A stretch of 64,000 nt of DNA from contig JASDDO010000016.1 of assembly GCA_030015575.1 (NCBI GenBank), positions 104,241,241 to 104,305,240 on the forward strand. The letters are read 5' to 3'. Made by a program: the position numbers and the translations under genes. Source of the stretch: Agapanthus africanus (taxonomy: Eukaryota > Streptophyta > Magnoliopsida > Asparagales > Amaryllidaceae). Positions 12,104 to 24,200 of the stretch are shown one piece after another; the first letter of the stretch is position 1; each line of letters begins with the position of its first letter. Under the pieces are notes generated by a model. It was given only the letters and a program-made list of their open reading frames with translations, ran no database searches and was not told the DNA's origin.

Positions 12104-14241
12104 CATCTTGCTCTAGACGTCGCTCAAGGGGGGGTAAGGGAAGTAATCGCCGGAGTAGAGTCCAACCTCATATGGGCCCTGTTAGGACCCAGTCCCCAGC
12201 CTCTCTCCCAACCTTCGTGGTGCCCCCGCGTATGCGGCGTCTAGAACTAGGGTCAGCAGCATCGGATCATTCTGTCCAGTAAAATAGATCCCTGATGCCT
12301 TCGCCTGCTCCACCACACGCTCTTACACCCATATTAACCATTAAAATATAAGTATATCATTTAAATTTGAACTTTTCAAAACAAAAATTTCGAACATGTT
12401 AGAATAAATATTAACACTTACGCAATACTCCTGGGTAGCGGTGTCGGGGGATCGAAGCTCGCCCATGGAAGGATCTGTCGAGGTGCCGTGGACGGCAAGA
12501 TACGCGGACAACACGCTCGGTGTACCACCTTGCGCCAGGGTCTGAGCTCTCTACAATTCGCAAAAAATTTATATATATTATAAAATAACTCTTAATATTA
12601 CATTATATCACAGTAGGTCTATTGTAATTTACCGATAACTCCATGGCACGAGTAATATTCCTCGAGCCACCTGTATAAGTGGGGTGACCCCTCTTCGCCG
12701 ACTTCCTATTCTCTTTATTTTGATCGGCCTGTTTTTGCACAACCATTCAGATTTAGTTTTCTAATTAAGCAACACAATAAAATAAATTATATACTAAACA
12801 ATGAATTACATTTAAAATATAAATCTGTTTGCGCTGAGAGTCGAAATATTGGCACAAGAGAGGCCATGTATCTACGTCGACTCTCGCAAAGGCCGGAGTA
12901 TGTAGGAGAGCCGCTCTCTCTGCCTCGGGGGTTGCCATCCACAGGGAATATTAGTCGATCTTCAGATCGTTCCTATTGTATCGGACCTTTGATTGCATGT
13001 TCTTCATCAAGCCATGGTACAGAGCGTGAAGATCGAGCATTCTCTCACGGTGATCAGGGTCGGGTACAGGCTGAAAGTCGTAATCCAACTGCAAATACAA
13101 AAAAAAACAATGTTATTAAATTGCAAGTGTTAAATAATAATAAATATATTGGATAAGTTAAATGAAACTATAAATGAATACCCGAGCCCGATCCCAGAAG
13201 AGGGCAAATGAGCGCCGGTGCTGGTCGCCCCACTCAACATGAAGTGGATACTTCTTCACGAGGCGGATCTCATCTCCCATATACCGGCCGAACCTCTCGG
13301 CATAATCGCCGGTATAGCGATAATCATGGGTAAAGAAGAGGAGGAATGCTGCCTCCCCCTGGCTCTGTCGGGTCTCAGCCTGTGGGACTGATTCGGGCCT
13401 TGAGTCCCTCTCTCGGGATGGGGATGCCCTGCATCTATAAGAAATATCAAGACAATCAATATTAAGACAAAGTTGTATTTAGAAATCAAGGTTTAAAAAA
13501 AATTGAAGTGTGATATATACCTCCAGCGACAGAAGCACGAGCCTGGGCCCGGGCAGCAGCACGAGCGGGACGATAGTTCCTCCGGTGAGGAATAGCCGGT
13601 GACCCGGACGTGGACGCATCTCCAACTAGAAAATAAACATCGATAAAATTACATGAAGTTCATGTTTATTCTTAAAGGATATGTAAAATGAATTAATATT
13701 TTATATTTATTCATACAAACCTGCAGACTGAGCCAAGGGTATGGAAGTGACGGGAGTGACCCTTGCACCAGACATGGACGCACCACCTATAATTAGACAA
13801 TCAAACATTGACTATATAAGTAATTGCAAAAAGAATGTGTATATCAATAATATAATTGTTTCCCATAATAAAAGAGCAAAGCTTTGTTCAAAATTTGAAG
13901 TGAGGCAGCGCCTCACGTGCAAAGCACGAGAGCGCCAAGCGCTAAGAGTCAAAGACTCTGAGGTAGCGCCTCACGTACAAAGCATGAGAGCACCAACAGC
14001 GCCAGTGCCAAGAGTAAAACACTCTGAGGCAGCGCCTCACGTGCAAAGCACGAGAGCGCTAGCACCAAGAGTTACAAACTCTGAGGCAGCGCCTCACGTG
14101 CAAAGCACGAGAGCTCTGGCGCTAGAACTAAAAGTTCTCCACCCTTGGATCAAGGATCCAACGGAAATGATGAATCGTCACATTACATAATCGAATTCTG
14201 TTGAGAAAATACTCCTCAAATCATTCTAAACAAGAAAAATT

Positions 14242-14401
14242 GTGCTCTGTAAATTAGAGCACCGTTGGATCAAAGATCCAATGGTGATTAAAAATTACCA
14301 AGATACAGAATAAGTTCTGTATGGGAAAATATTTTCCCAATCTTGTTAAAAACAAGAAAAATGTCTTCTGTAAAACAGAAGTCTTTGGATCAAAGATCCA
14401 A
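14242..14401. repeat. Run of AAA-loop hairpins in Tat A U3
   Basis: In 160 bases: GTGCTCT/AGAGCAC with a 7-base loop, TTGGATC-AAA-GATCCAA, GGGAAAATATTTTCCC, CTTGTT-AAA-AACAAG, CTTCTGT-AAA-ACAGAAG, and TTGGATC-AAA-GATCCAA again. More of the same type occur at 13871, 13918, 14120, 14430 and 14650-14950. Confidence 0.85.
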
Positions 14402-14480
14402 TGGTGGGAAACATCCCCAAATCAATTAGGGATCTCTCAATGAGAGATTTCCTTAACTGATTCAACAAATCAGCCTCCCC

Positions 14481-14488
14481 TATATAAA
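14481..14488 (+). promoter_or_regulatory. TATA box of the Tat A LTR
   Basis: CTCCCCTATATAAAGGACCC, a canonical TATA box on the element's sense strand. Tat B has an equivalent TATAAAAAGG on the minus strand. Confidence 0.65.
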
Positions 14489-16016
14489 GGACCCAAGACA
14501 TCAAGTCTTGTACAGAGAAGAACCCCCCATAAACTTCAAACTTCAAACTTCAAAGACGAGAGCAATTTCTTCTCAAGGTAAAAAGTGATCGTAGAATCTC
14601 ATCAAAAAACGAAGAACTTAGTTCTTTTTCTAGATCATAAATCTATAAGACAAAGTCTTTCATAAAAGTAAAAGAGATCGTAGCATCTCATCAAAAAAGA
14701 AGAAGAACTTAGTTCTTAAATCCATGAGACAAAGTCTCTCCCAAACGAGAATTTAATTCTCAAAGCACCGAACTGACCAGAACAAAAACAGTGCCTGGCG
14801 CTCAGCACCGAGCGCTCTACGTGCTCCTTACGTGGGCACTACTAAATAAAGAGTGCTCTTCACTCATTGGTTGGCGCTAAGCGCCGAGCGCTCCACGTTC
14901 TCCTCACGTGGGTGATCCTTAATAAAAAGTACTCAGTACTCATTGCCTGACGCTCAGCGCAAAGCGCTCCACGTGTTCCTCATGTGAGCGCTATCAAGTG
15001 TTTAACACTCCATATAAAAGAATACAAATAAAACAAAAAGAATAAAGAGTGTCAGAACCCATTTCAGTGCTCAGCATTGCTGATGCAGAAAGGAGACCAG
15101 GCCCAAATAAATAATCAAGTGGGCTGAGCCCAAGGTTGGTCAAATCCCAAATTAATCCAACCCATATGCTTTTAAATTGGACTTAGTCCCAAACAAGATC
15201 AGCAAATCTTTGATGAACATTCACTGGTTCAAAGGTACATCTCTTCATACCTCTGATGCATGTCGTTGTAATTCTTCAACGTCTTCAGAGAGATGGAGGG
15301 TCCCAATAACCAATAACTTTTGGCGCATCCCCAAATTGTTAAACCAAAACACAGACTTTGATGTCTTTAAACCCTACAGACTATGATGTCTTTAAACACG
15401 AACTATGAAGTCCTTAAACCCAATGGACCACAATATCCCTAAACTAAGACGATAGAGCCCAAATACTCTTTCATCGGATCAAAAATGATCCTGAACCCCT
15501 ATTGAGTAGATCGTAGTCTAAAATTAGACTAACGTATCCTTAACAAACATTTAAGTTGATCTTAATCTCAAATGAGATTAACGAGCCTTAAATCCACTAA
15601 ACCCAAATCTAAGAAAGTACGGATTTGGACTAATCCCCGCCCTACGGGCGACAACATAAATTAGTCTCCATATACAATCCACGGGCAACCACAAATAAAA
15701 CAAATACACACGACACGAAGTGAAAATCTGGAGAAGGAGGAAGTGGTTATCGCTACGTGGTAACGTAATTAACTGCAGGGGCTTGCGCCTGCAGGGAAGA
15801 GCGTCCCCACAATAAAAAACCCCTCACAATGGGGGGAGGGAGGGGAATCTGACGAAGTCTGCTACAAAGGTTGCATCCATCTAAACCTCCGATGCACGAT
15901 GCCATAAATCAACTTGGCATCTTCGGAGAGGTGGACAGATAAATCCAAATAGCATCTGTCCCCAAAATTCAGGCCAGACGTCCTAACGTCCCAGTCGCGT
16001 CTTTCGGCGGTAAACA

Positions 16017-16040
16017 GATTCCGGCACGCTCGATGGGACC
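16017..16040 (+). other. Probable Tat A primer-binding site
   Basis: GATTCCGGCACGCTCGATGG follows the LTR end directly and resembles the TTTGGCGCCGTCTGTGGGAA type of primer-binding site used by Tat elements, with several differences. It is called mainly from position. Confidence 0.45.
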
Positions 16041-16130
16041 TTTTCCTCTTTCCACTCCACACTTCATATGTCTTGTTCACGAACGAATCGCGGTTTAATA
16101 TGGTTGCCTGTGGATTCGAGGTACTAAGAT

Positions 16131-17512
16131 TTGGTGTCTTGCTCCCGTGCAGAGAAAAGAAGATCAATGGCTTCCAGCTGCACCAGCTGCACCAACAACT
16201 CCCGCTTCGTCCCGTCGGGAGGAATGACCTATGGGCCCCAAGCGGCCTCCATCTTCGCCATGCCAGTGAAACAGGCGACACATGCCACCACTGGATTGTT
16301 CTTAGGGACCATGCTCCCGCCAATGAGCTTCAACGCTCCAATACCATCACCGGAAGCTCCAAATAAGTCGATCTTCGACCGGCTTGCAACTATCGCTTCC
16401 CCTCTCAACGGGTTATCCAAGTCTACTGCATCAGTCTTCGACAGGCTGAGCCTAAGCTCCAGTGAGCCTGCAAAAAGGCTCGCGATACCAGAGAAGGCTA
16501 TCCCAAAAAGGATAGTCCTCCTGATTCCTTCTGCGGGTGAGGTCGTTACAAGTGCTTCCCCTACCCGAAAGTCAGTCTTCGACAGGTTGGACGTTTCTTC
16601 TCAGCGGACGTCAGTCTTCGATAGGATGGCACCAACAACAGCCCTTCACCAGAACAGGGGGCATGATGAAGCCACCCCTGTAACCGAGGCAGTCCCATCT
16701 GCAAGACATGCTCGACGTCGCCACTGGCGCCGAGTGAGGAAAACTGGGGGGGCAACTCTCCTTCTGGACTTACCCCACCAGCTCCAATGGTGGAAGTCGA
16801 TGCTGCTGTTCCAACTGGGAACAGCTTTGAGCCGTTCAGGAGGGTGCACAAGAACTCTCCGATCACCGTGTTGAAAAAGTCTCCTCCACCCGTTGAAAAT
16901 GTTACTAAGGCGAAGCCGGAGCAGCCTCCTCAGCGGCTGTCCTCCAAAATCCATAGGGTCTGGCGAAGAGTTCAAGACTCTGTGATCGACAAAGAGTACT
17001 CCCGCAGATCGAAGAAAATGAAGGTCCGGCAAGAGAAGGACCATCCCGCAGCCATACCGCAGAAGGTATCATGGATGCCTGTTGCAACGGCTCCCTTGAC
17101 CTCGACCGTTCACAAAAGGAGAAGGCCGGAGAAGATGCCTGGGTCTGCGATAAATCTCAAAGGCGCTAAATACAAACGCCCTAAGTCTGGGGGCATGGTA
17201 GTGTACACCGTCTACATGGCGTCTGGAAAAGAGGAAAGCCGTGCTTCTACGGGTCATCGACAACTTACACGGTCTGTGATGAAAACTCAGGAGCAGCAAC
17301 AAAAGCTCCAGGAGATGCTGACAAAGATGGCCGCACTCATTGGGCAGAAAGAAAGCCCGGAAGTATCGTCAGATCAACGCCAGGAGCAAGAAACCGACGC
17401 CAAGTTCCTACGAAGGATGCTCGAGAAAAACGATAAAGAGGCTGCGGAACAAGCGGCTAATATAAAACAAATGGTGCTCATGTTCCAAGATATGGTACTC
17501 GAAAATCATTGA
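16131..17512 (+). pseudogene. Tat A first ORF region with SVFDRL repeats
   Basis: Two overlapping open stretches encode a basic, Ser/Pro-rich protein. The motif S-[IV]-F-D-R-[LM] occurs at least four times (SIFDRLATIA, SVFDRLSLSS, SVFDRLDVSS, SVFDRMAPTT). Repeats of this kind are known in proteins of plant Tat-clade elements. The second half is a charged helical segment (residues EEQQQKLQEMLTKM-like heptads) that could form a coiled coil and leads into gag. The likely start is the Met reading MASSCTSC at 16158, just after the leader. The coding state is broken. Confidence 0.6.
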
Positions 17513-17639
17513 AGAAGACAGAGGGGAGACATTAAATCCTCTTCCGGCTTTATCAGCAGCCAGGGAAGAGACGATCTCAAAAGATGCGCTTGATGACTAC
17601 ATAGCTCAACAAATACGAGCTCATCAGGCAAATGAAGCA

Positions 17640-18966
17640 ACTGGCCAAGTCGTCAGAACTGGGCGACCCTATCCAATCAAATTAAGTACCCGCCAGGATA
17701 CACGATCCTTAAATTTCACGTGTATAAAGGGACAGGCAACCCCCATCAACACATCGCTCAGTTCAGGGCTCTATGCGGCAATACTGGAGGCGAAGACAAA
17801 TTGCTACTTTGCCAGTTCGTCGGCAGTTTAGCCGAGACAGCTTTTGAATGGTACTCGGAGCTCCCGAACGACTCCATCAAAACATTTACGGAAATGGAGT
17901 TGCTATACGCACCCCGATCACGTTATTGATCAATGCCAGGATGAAGCCAGGAGAGATATGGGTTCAGTATGCAATTCGGTGGCGGAACCTATGGTCGAGA
18001 TGCGAACAATGCATAGAAGAAACTCCTGCTGTGGGCATGTTCGTAGGGACCCTTGACCCACAAGCGACTATATCTTAGATCATGACGTTTTTCAAGCCGA
18101 CCACTTTTCAAACCTTGATCGACAAGCTGGCCCAAATGGACCAGATGGGCCATTGACCGCCTTCCTCAAAAACGGAGTTTCGAAATGAAAAAGGCAGAGG
18201 AAAAGTGACCTTTATCTTCAACGCTCAACAACAGCCGAGTGATCCGAAACCGGTTGCTCGCCAAGGCAACAAACCGTGATTCCTCGACGAAAAGTTGAGA
18301 CGTCCTTACTCGTTTCCCTGGGACAAAATGAGGAGACTGTTCGAACTAGCGGTGTGCAACAGACTCATCACCCTGCCGGATCCGAAACGCCCACTGCAGC
18401 CCGGTGACATCAACAATCCAACTATTGCTCCTACCATCGAATAATAGGCCACCCAATCGAAGATTGCTTCGTCTTCAAGAACTGGATTGAGGACCAGTAC
18501 CGACAAGGCAAATTCGCGCTGTCTTAAAACTGGAGGGTAAACCCGCCACAACCACACGCTCTGAAAAAGATGGACACGCCGGGGGCATCATGCTCATTTA
18601 TAGAGGAAGCTCCATGGGAAGTTGATCTCTCGGCAAAAACTAAAAGAATGCTGAAAGATCTTCAAGCATGCCAGGCAATCAGGTGGAAAAGCCCTCTAGA
18701 GCCAGAAATCATTGACGAGATGCTGAAACCGCACCCAACACCGAGAATTGGTAACGATGGGTAAAACACCCAGGCCCAGCCGTCAAAGTCTTCGAAGAAA
18801 AAGAAGAAGACCAAGAAGCCCGCGCAGCCTGACGACAAGCGCGCGGATCTGCAAAAGCATATTGACGCTTTAGAGGAATACAACCAGAAGGCGCGAACCC
18901 CAGTCACACTCCAAGAGTTTCTCAACCATATCCTTGAGAGTGGAGATAACGGCAATGATGAGGGAG
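17640..18966 (+). pseudogene. Tat A gag remnant, first part
   Basis: The capsid-like block YKGTGNPHQHIAQFRALCGN followed by LLLCQFVGSLAETAFEWYS matches the retrotransposon gag domain of Tat elements (family pattern Y.GTG.P..H...F, then FP.SL...A..WY). Around 18430-18500 the first of three copies of a Tat-type knuckle appears (YHRIIGHPIEDCFVFKNW in the local frame). A 22-kb Copia insertion cuts the region, and gag-pro sequence resumes at 41050. The frame has several breaks. Confidence 0.75.
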
Positions 18967-18971
18967 ACGAC

Positions 18972-21075
18972 TGTTAGTTGTATGTATGCCCTAGAGGCCA
19001 GTATTGTACAGATGATGTATATTATATTGTATGCTTGGGCATATATAGAGATGACTTTCTTGCTCGATATGATAGGATGCTATCTGGTTGCTCTTTATCT
19101 TAACATGTATACTTGTCTCTTTATACTGTCTTATAATTACATGTTGGTAAAGCCCTTAGGATGTGTACTTGACTGCCCAGACTATGATGCGGATCTTACT
19201 AGTGGGGACATGGTAGTCCATAAGTACATCCTTCAAGGTCCCTAGTCGTGGGTGTATCGAGACGGGGCATCGATATACCGGTGTAGACTAGCGTATACGC
19301 TTCTCGACCCATGAGATGGGCAATGGATGATCCCATATCCATTGGTGTTTGACATCAGAGATGGTATACGGGTGCTCAGTGGAGACTGGGTACACTGGAC
19401 GGACTCGCCGAGAACTCCCAGATGGTATTATACCTCACGTCAGATGGCAGTTCTCAGGTGACACTTGTGCAGGTTAGTCTATAGACCCGAGATCGTCATA
19501 GAGTCTTGTGTGATTCCCACTGTGCTTTGATTTCCACCTTACCACGTCCATGAGGGCGTGCAAAACGGTGGTTTTTAGGTACAGTCCCGAGTCACATGGA
19601 GGCAATGAGCGATAGGAGGGGTTTCGTCTCTCCCGGTATTAGGGGTTGATGTTGCATTATGCTCGATTGGCCGTAACAGGGAAGTCCCTGGCCAGGGCTG
19701 ATTAGAGATTTACTGGTAAGAGTTACCAGTAGTTTCTCGACCCGTTATGAGCCTCACATCGGCACGACTTATCGGTTATTGGGGTCTGAAGTTTACCACC
19801 CCTAGACTTGATATGTGACATATCAGACGAGGAGACCGGACTGCACGGGTAGTGTTGCCGGTTGGCTCGACGGGAGTTGTAGCAGGTTCGCTTGTTTTCT
19901 TCTGATCGCTCAATACCCGGGTGGCCGTTACGTTTAGCTGACCGCTTGCGGCTTGGGGGTGCTTGATATGATCATCACCCACTGCCGGCGTATTGACGAG
20001 TCTTAGAGTCACACAAAGGAGTTACCTAGTCCAGGCGAAACGTTGTGGTGCGCGTATGCGATATGCTCATAGACCCAGTTAAAATGAGCGTATGAGATAC
20101 CGTACATTAATCGGGCGGCTTGCTTTTGGTTGGGTCGTATGTGATATGGCCGGACTGATAAATCAAGTGATGATTTATCATTTAACCATTAGTTTCTCAC
20201 TAGAAATCCTTTCTTGTATTTTTGGGATGTATGCATGCATGTATACATTCTTTCTTGATTCATGCACATATGGATGTGCATGCACACATACATACATACA
20301 TCATCCTTCATGGTTGTATATACAAAAAAAATGGTGGCAATATAAGACTCACATCTTGGTTAAATAATTTGAATTATTATTGCATTTGTTTTAAAACAAA
20401 TTCAAAAAGGAAAGGATAATTCATGGTTTCTTTCTACACTCTTCTTTGACCTAACCATGCTCACCCACCATTTAACCATGGATTAACTTTCCTTTTTGGT
20501 TTTAACTCAAGTTCAATAATATTCTTATTGTTCAACCATGGTTTGAGATGAGAGGTGAAAATATATATACATATATTTTCTATTTTCTTATTAGAGTTTA
20601 TCTTTTCTCTTCTTCTAAAAAGCCATCATCCTCTTCCTCCTTCATCTTTTGCTCTCTAGATTTCTCTAGTGAGCAAATTAATCATCAAGTTTGGATTTTG
20701 AAGTGAGAAAAGCCACCACAACATCATTATACACAAGTTTTGCCCACTTGTTTAGAGTGTTAGCTTCATTCTCTTCTCTTGATAAAGTGAAGTTGCAAGC
20801 TTGGACAAAGCGGACTCCGGGTGGATCATCGTGGACCTAGAGGAGTTCAAGCGGACTTTTTCGAAACCCCAAGTAGCCGAGGAGTCTAGCGTAGGATGCT
20901 ACAAAGGTTGTACTCTCAAAACCCTAGATTAATCTACTTATAATGAAGTGTTGTTTTTGAAACCCTAATTTTTCTAGGAATGATTCTTTGTTTGCTTACT
21001 TAGCACCCTAAAATTTTAATCTTTGGTACATGTGATGCTTCCAAACCCTTCATGAGGTGCTAGGTAAACCCAACA
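18972..21075 (+). repeat. 5' LTR of the Copia element
   Basis: Starts TGTTAGTTGTATGTATGCCC and ends AAACCCAACA. It contains the perfect hairpin ACTGGTAA-GAG-TTACCAGT at 19712-19730 and, at 20040-20110, a GCTCAT / ATGAGC stem. No long open frame in it is meaningful. Confidence 0.95.
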
Positions 21076-21076
21076 T

Positions 21077-21089
21077 TGGTATCAGAGCC
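21077..21089 (+). other. Copia primer-binding site
   Basis: TGGTATCAGAGCC, complementary to the 3' end of initiator methionine tRNA, one base inside the LTR. Typical of plant Copia. Confidence 0.93.
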
Positions 21090-21253
21090 GACCTAGAAAA
21101 TTAGGCGACACTTTAGCGAAGTTAAAACTCCGATCGAACCGGAAAATACAGATTTTTAGCACTCTCTGGACATTTTTTGAAAACAGTTGTTTTTCAGGAT
21201 TAAAAATATGTAAAAATTACAGCAGGGAATTATAAGAGAAACTGTAAAAAACG

Positions 21254-24200
21254 TGTCACGCCCCGAAAGTACGGAACATGACCGGCACTTAGACTACGAA
21301 ACGTCTCGAGGCGTACGTAATCTAAGTAAGCCGAAAAACCCAGAAATCCAAACCAAGAAAAGTAGTAGAGTGAAGGAAAACCAATTTAAATCAAGTAGTT
21401 TTAATTGCATAAGCCGAGTTATGCGGTTTTAAAAACATCAAGTATTTCCTGAAAATTTCGGCAGAGTCTCCTTTGAAAATACTGGCTCCCAAATGGGATA
21501 CAACATGAATAGTATACGAAATCAATAAAAATGCATCCCCAAGCGGGAGCTAGCTCTTCGTCAATCGACGGTCACAACCACACAAGCAATATAATATACG
21601 ACGCCAATGTCGAGGATCAAAATTCAAAAGGAAACTCAAAATCACAAGAAAACCACAGAAATATAACGCGCGACTCTAAGGTCGAAGGAATAACATCACC
21701 GGTCTCTATCTCAAAAATAAATACATGTTTGGTTGATGGAACTTCAAGATACAACAGAATAAAGATATACAAGATATATAATGGGGGTACGATACAAGTA
21801 AACACACCTACTAGCAATTCACCTGAACGAAACTATGCCCGCAAAGCCGTAAAGAACCCTGTACGGCAAACCTGCAAGAAACTGGGGCACAACGGGGGTG
21901 AGTTGCCAACTAGTGAATAGAAAAATATCTACGCACAGAAATCGCATAAATAACGCAACCTAGGTCAATGATCATAATATATCCTCAAATAAATGTATAA
22001 CATGCAGCCTATAACAATGGCTAGGGTAATATCTAACCCGAGTGTAATCTCATGTGCCCGTGTCAGTGCCTCGGGTAGCAATATATCATATGAATGAGGT
22101 ATGAATGCACGGAACAGAATGCATGTACTGACAAAAACTGCTTTCATAAATCAGTGAGATTTCTATATTTTTAAAGTGAGGTACCATAAATGAATCAGCA
22201 TAAAACAGTGCCCAGCATCGACACAAAACAAGTGTCCAAATATCTCGATATCTCTGTATCACAATCTCTGTACCTCAATATCTCAAAATCAATATCTAGG
22301 GTGCCGTCAATCCAGACCGGCCCTTACCATCCATCTCAAGACCACGACGGTATCCTCCGGATATCCGACGCGTCGGGTAATATCACCGGTCGGTAGTGCT
22401 CCCCTGCCGGGCTCAACGTCAACAACACATTCCTCTTGCCCCGGGGTACCGCACCGGGCCCACCATGTACCCGAAACGGTTCCTCCACTCCTCGAATCGG
22501 GTCTCGAAATCCATCAGCAAACTCATGGTGGACGACTCATACATCATGGGAAAACCACACTTTTTATTTTAAAAGAGAGAAAAGGTTTATTTATGTTTTT
22601 GCGGTTTTCCTCCAAATCCAGAAAATCTCATGGAAATCCGAATCCAAAACCTCAATAACACGTAAAATAGTGAATATATGCATGAGAATCCATGAATGCG
22701 GCATAACAATGAATAACAGTATGCATGAAGTAGCAGGTAATAACTACAATGTCTAAACTATTAGCTAACAGGCTATGTCAAGCAATAATATTTTCTAAGG
22801 TGTACGTGACATGGCAATTACGGATGAAGATGTGTGTGAGCCGGCAAGTAAGTGTACGTGGTACATACGCATCATCGGTAATGGTGCTGGTGTCCTAACA
22901 GCATAATATCAATAGTTCAATAAGAAATTATAACATAAGTATGCGATGCGAAGCGAACCGAACCACAATAATAAGCGGGAGCTGAATACTAGACGCAACT
23001 GTAACTAACCTGCATTAATCTAATATAAGTCCTACAAATGGTGCCTATTGAAATAACACGAATCATGGGGTTTTGAAAAGAGGGGCTACGGTTTTTTTAT
23101 GAAAAGATACGTCTTTTGAAATATCCGTAGGATCCCTTGGGCTGTCTTTTAAAATACTCACGATTCGTTAGTTTTTGAAATAGGTAAGAATCGAATCTAA
23201 TCTAACAACTAAACTAAACTAAAGGGCTAAGCTAACAAGCTGGACTACAGGTAAGGAAACCGCCAAACATCTGAGTCGATCCATATACATACCTGTATAT
23301 ATATTAGTCGGTGATCCCGCCGCAATAATATCATATCCGATACCATATCTACAATCAGACATCCCAAGTCAAGAGTGCGGATCAATCATCAAGATATAGC
23401 TCGTACGTAAATCCGTCGTACGGCATCCCCAAATCTGGGTACGGGTCAATATCATATTTCTCACACCATTCCTCTGGTATCCTCTTTATTCAAGATCATA
23501 GTCTAGGGTACTGACCTATGTCTAGTACAATACTAATATCCTCAATATACTCATGATCTGACTACAGATCGACAATATCGTACAACCCGATACCGTCAAC
23601 ACATATCATCATCAAGGGGTATACATCGCCCGATACGGCCTAATATCAATATCCTAGCATATCATGCCTCACATCACGATCACATGTCGACCATTTTATT
23701 TATAACACTATTCACCCGTATCGCCGTCCCAAGATCCGCTATAACACCAGGATGTACCTCAAGTACGAATCCTGCCATATCACCGATATCACAACCACAA
23801 AACAAATCTCATCGACTCAGCTCAATCCCAAGTATCATTCTCAAATCCGTATGTGAACACATAGTCCCATACCCATGTGAACATATAACTATAAAGAATC
23901 CCATGAGCACATATAAATAGGAATGTATGCAAGTATGTATGTGTAGTGCAACACTAACCTAGGGTTCGCAACACTAAAATAATCCATCCTAAACATCGTT
24001 ATTAATCCCAAATAACATATAATAATTGTTGGTGTGTATACGCATCCGCATACACCACCATGGACTGCGGGGGTGCTATACGCCATCCACCCGACTTCTT
24101 CCCGTAGATATAAATCTGCTCACCTGGTCCTCGCTCGCCGATGCCGACGTCGCCATGCGCTTGCTTGTCGTCTCGAAGTCCATATGGGGTACCTACATAT

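Larger units (their letters stand above)
9749..13786 (-). pseudogene. Transposase-24-like (En/Spm-CACTA-associated) gene, split by an LTR
   Basis: I can trace about eight exons on the minus strand with GT/AG borders: 13786-13721, 13625-13521, 13434-13182, 13088 to about 12808, 12728-12633, 12550-12422, 12319-12109 continued at 10158-10110, and 9913-9749. The first exons are rich in Arg, Ala and Ser. The middle reads RYTGDYAERFGRYMGDEIRL, WPLLCQYFDSQRKQ, then NKENRKSAKRGHPTYTGGSR. That W..LC.YF, NKxNR and TGGS layout fits the plant transposase-24 family carried by CACTA elements. A late exon is a short coiled coil (TLKTTIQELKEMM). A stop lies in the middle exon near 13000 and another near 12183 unless the RNA is spliced there. 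The solo LTR sits inside the next-to-last exon. I saw no CACTA terminal repeats, so a domesticated or stray gene is also possible. The DNA-cleaving transposase itself is not seen. Confidence 0.6.
13857..16016 (+). repeat. 5' LTR of Tat A
   Basis: It starts TGTTTCCCATAATAAAAGAG and ends GGTAAACA next to the primer-binding site. It aligns in reverse with the LTR of Tat B at 53842-56589, which fixes both ends. Tat B's copy is longer through local tandem repeats. The upstream half is packed with short hairpins on a 3-base A loop and with CACGTG boxes. The downstream half carries repeated GAC-N6-GTC words followed by tttaaac. A later part (15840-16000) is the best conserved between the two copies. 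Confidence 0.8.

Noticed and set aside
21077-21089. tRNA-like sequence
   Set aside because: This and the similar matches at 28446 and 50932 are primer-binding sites complementary to a tRNA 3' end, not tRNA genes. No cloverleaf was found.
21531-21920. Open frame of 129 codons present twice (also at 28739-29128), plus several others duplicated in the same pattern
   Set aside because: They are in the two LARD LTRs and antisense to the element. Differences between copies do not favour silent sites by eye.
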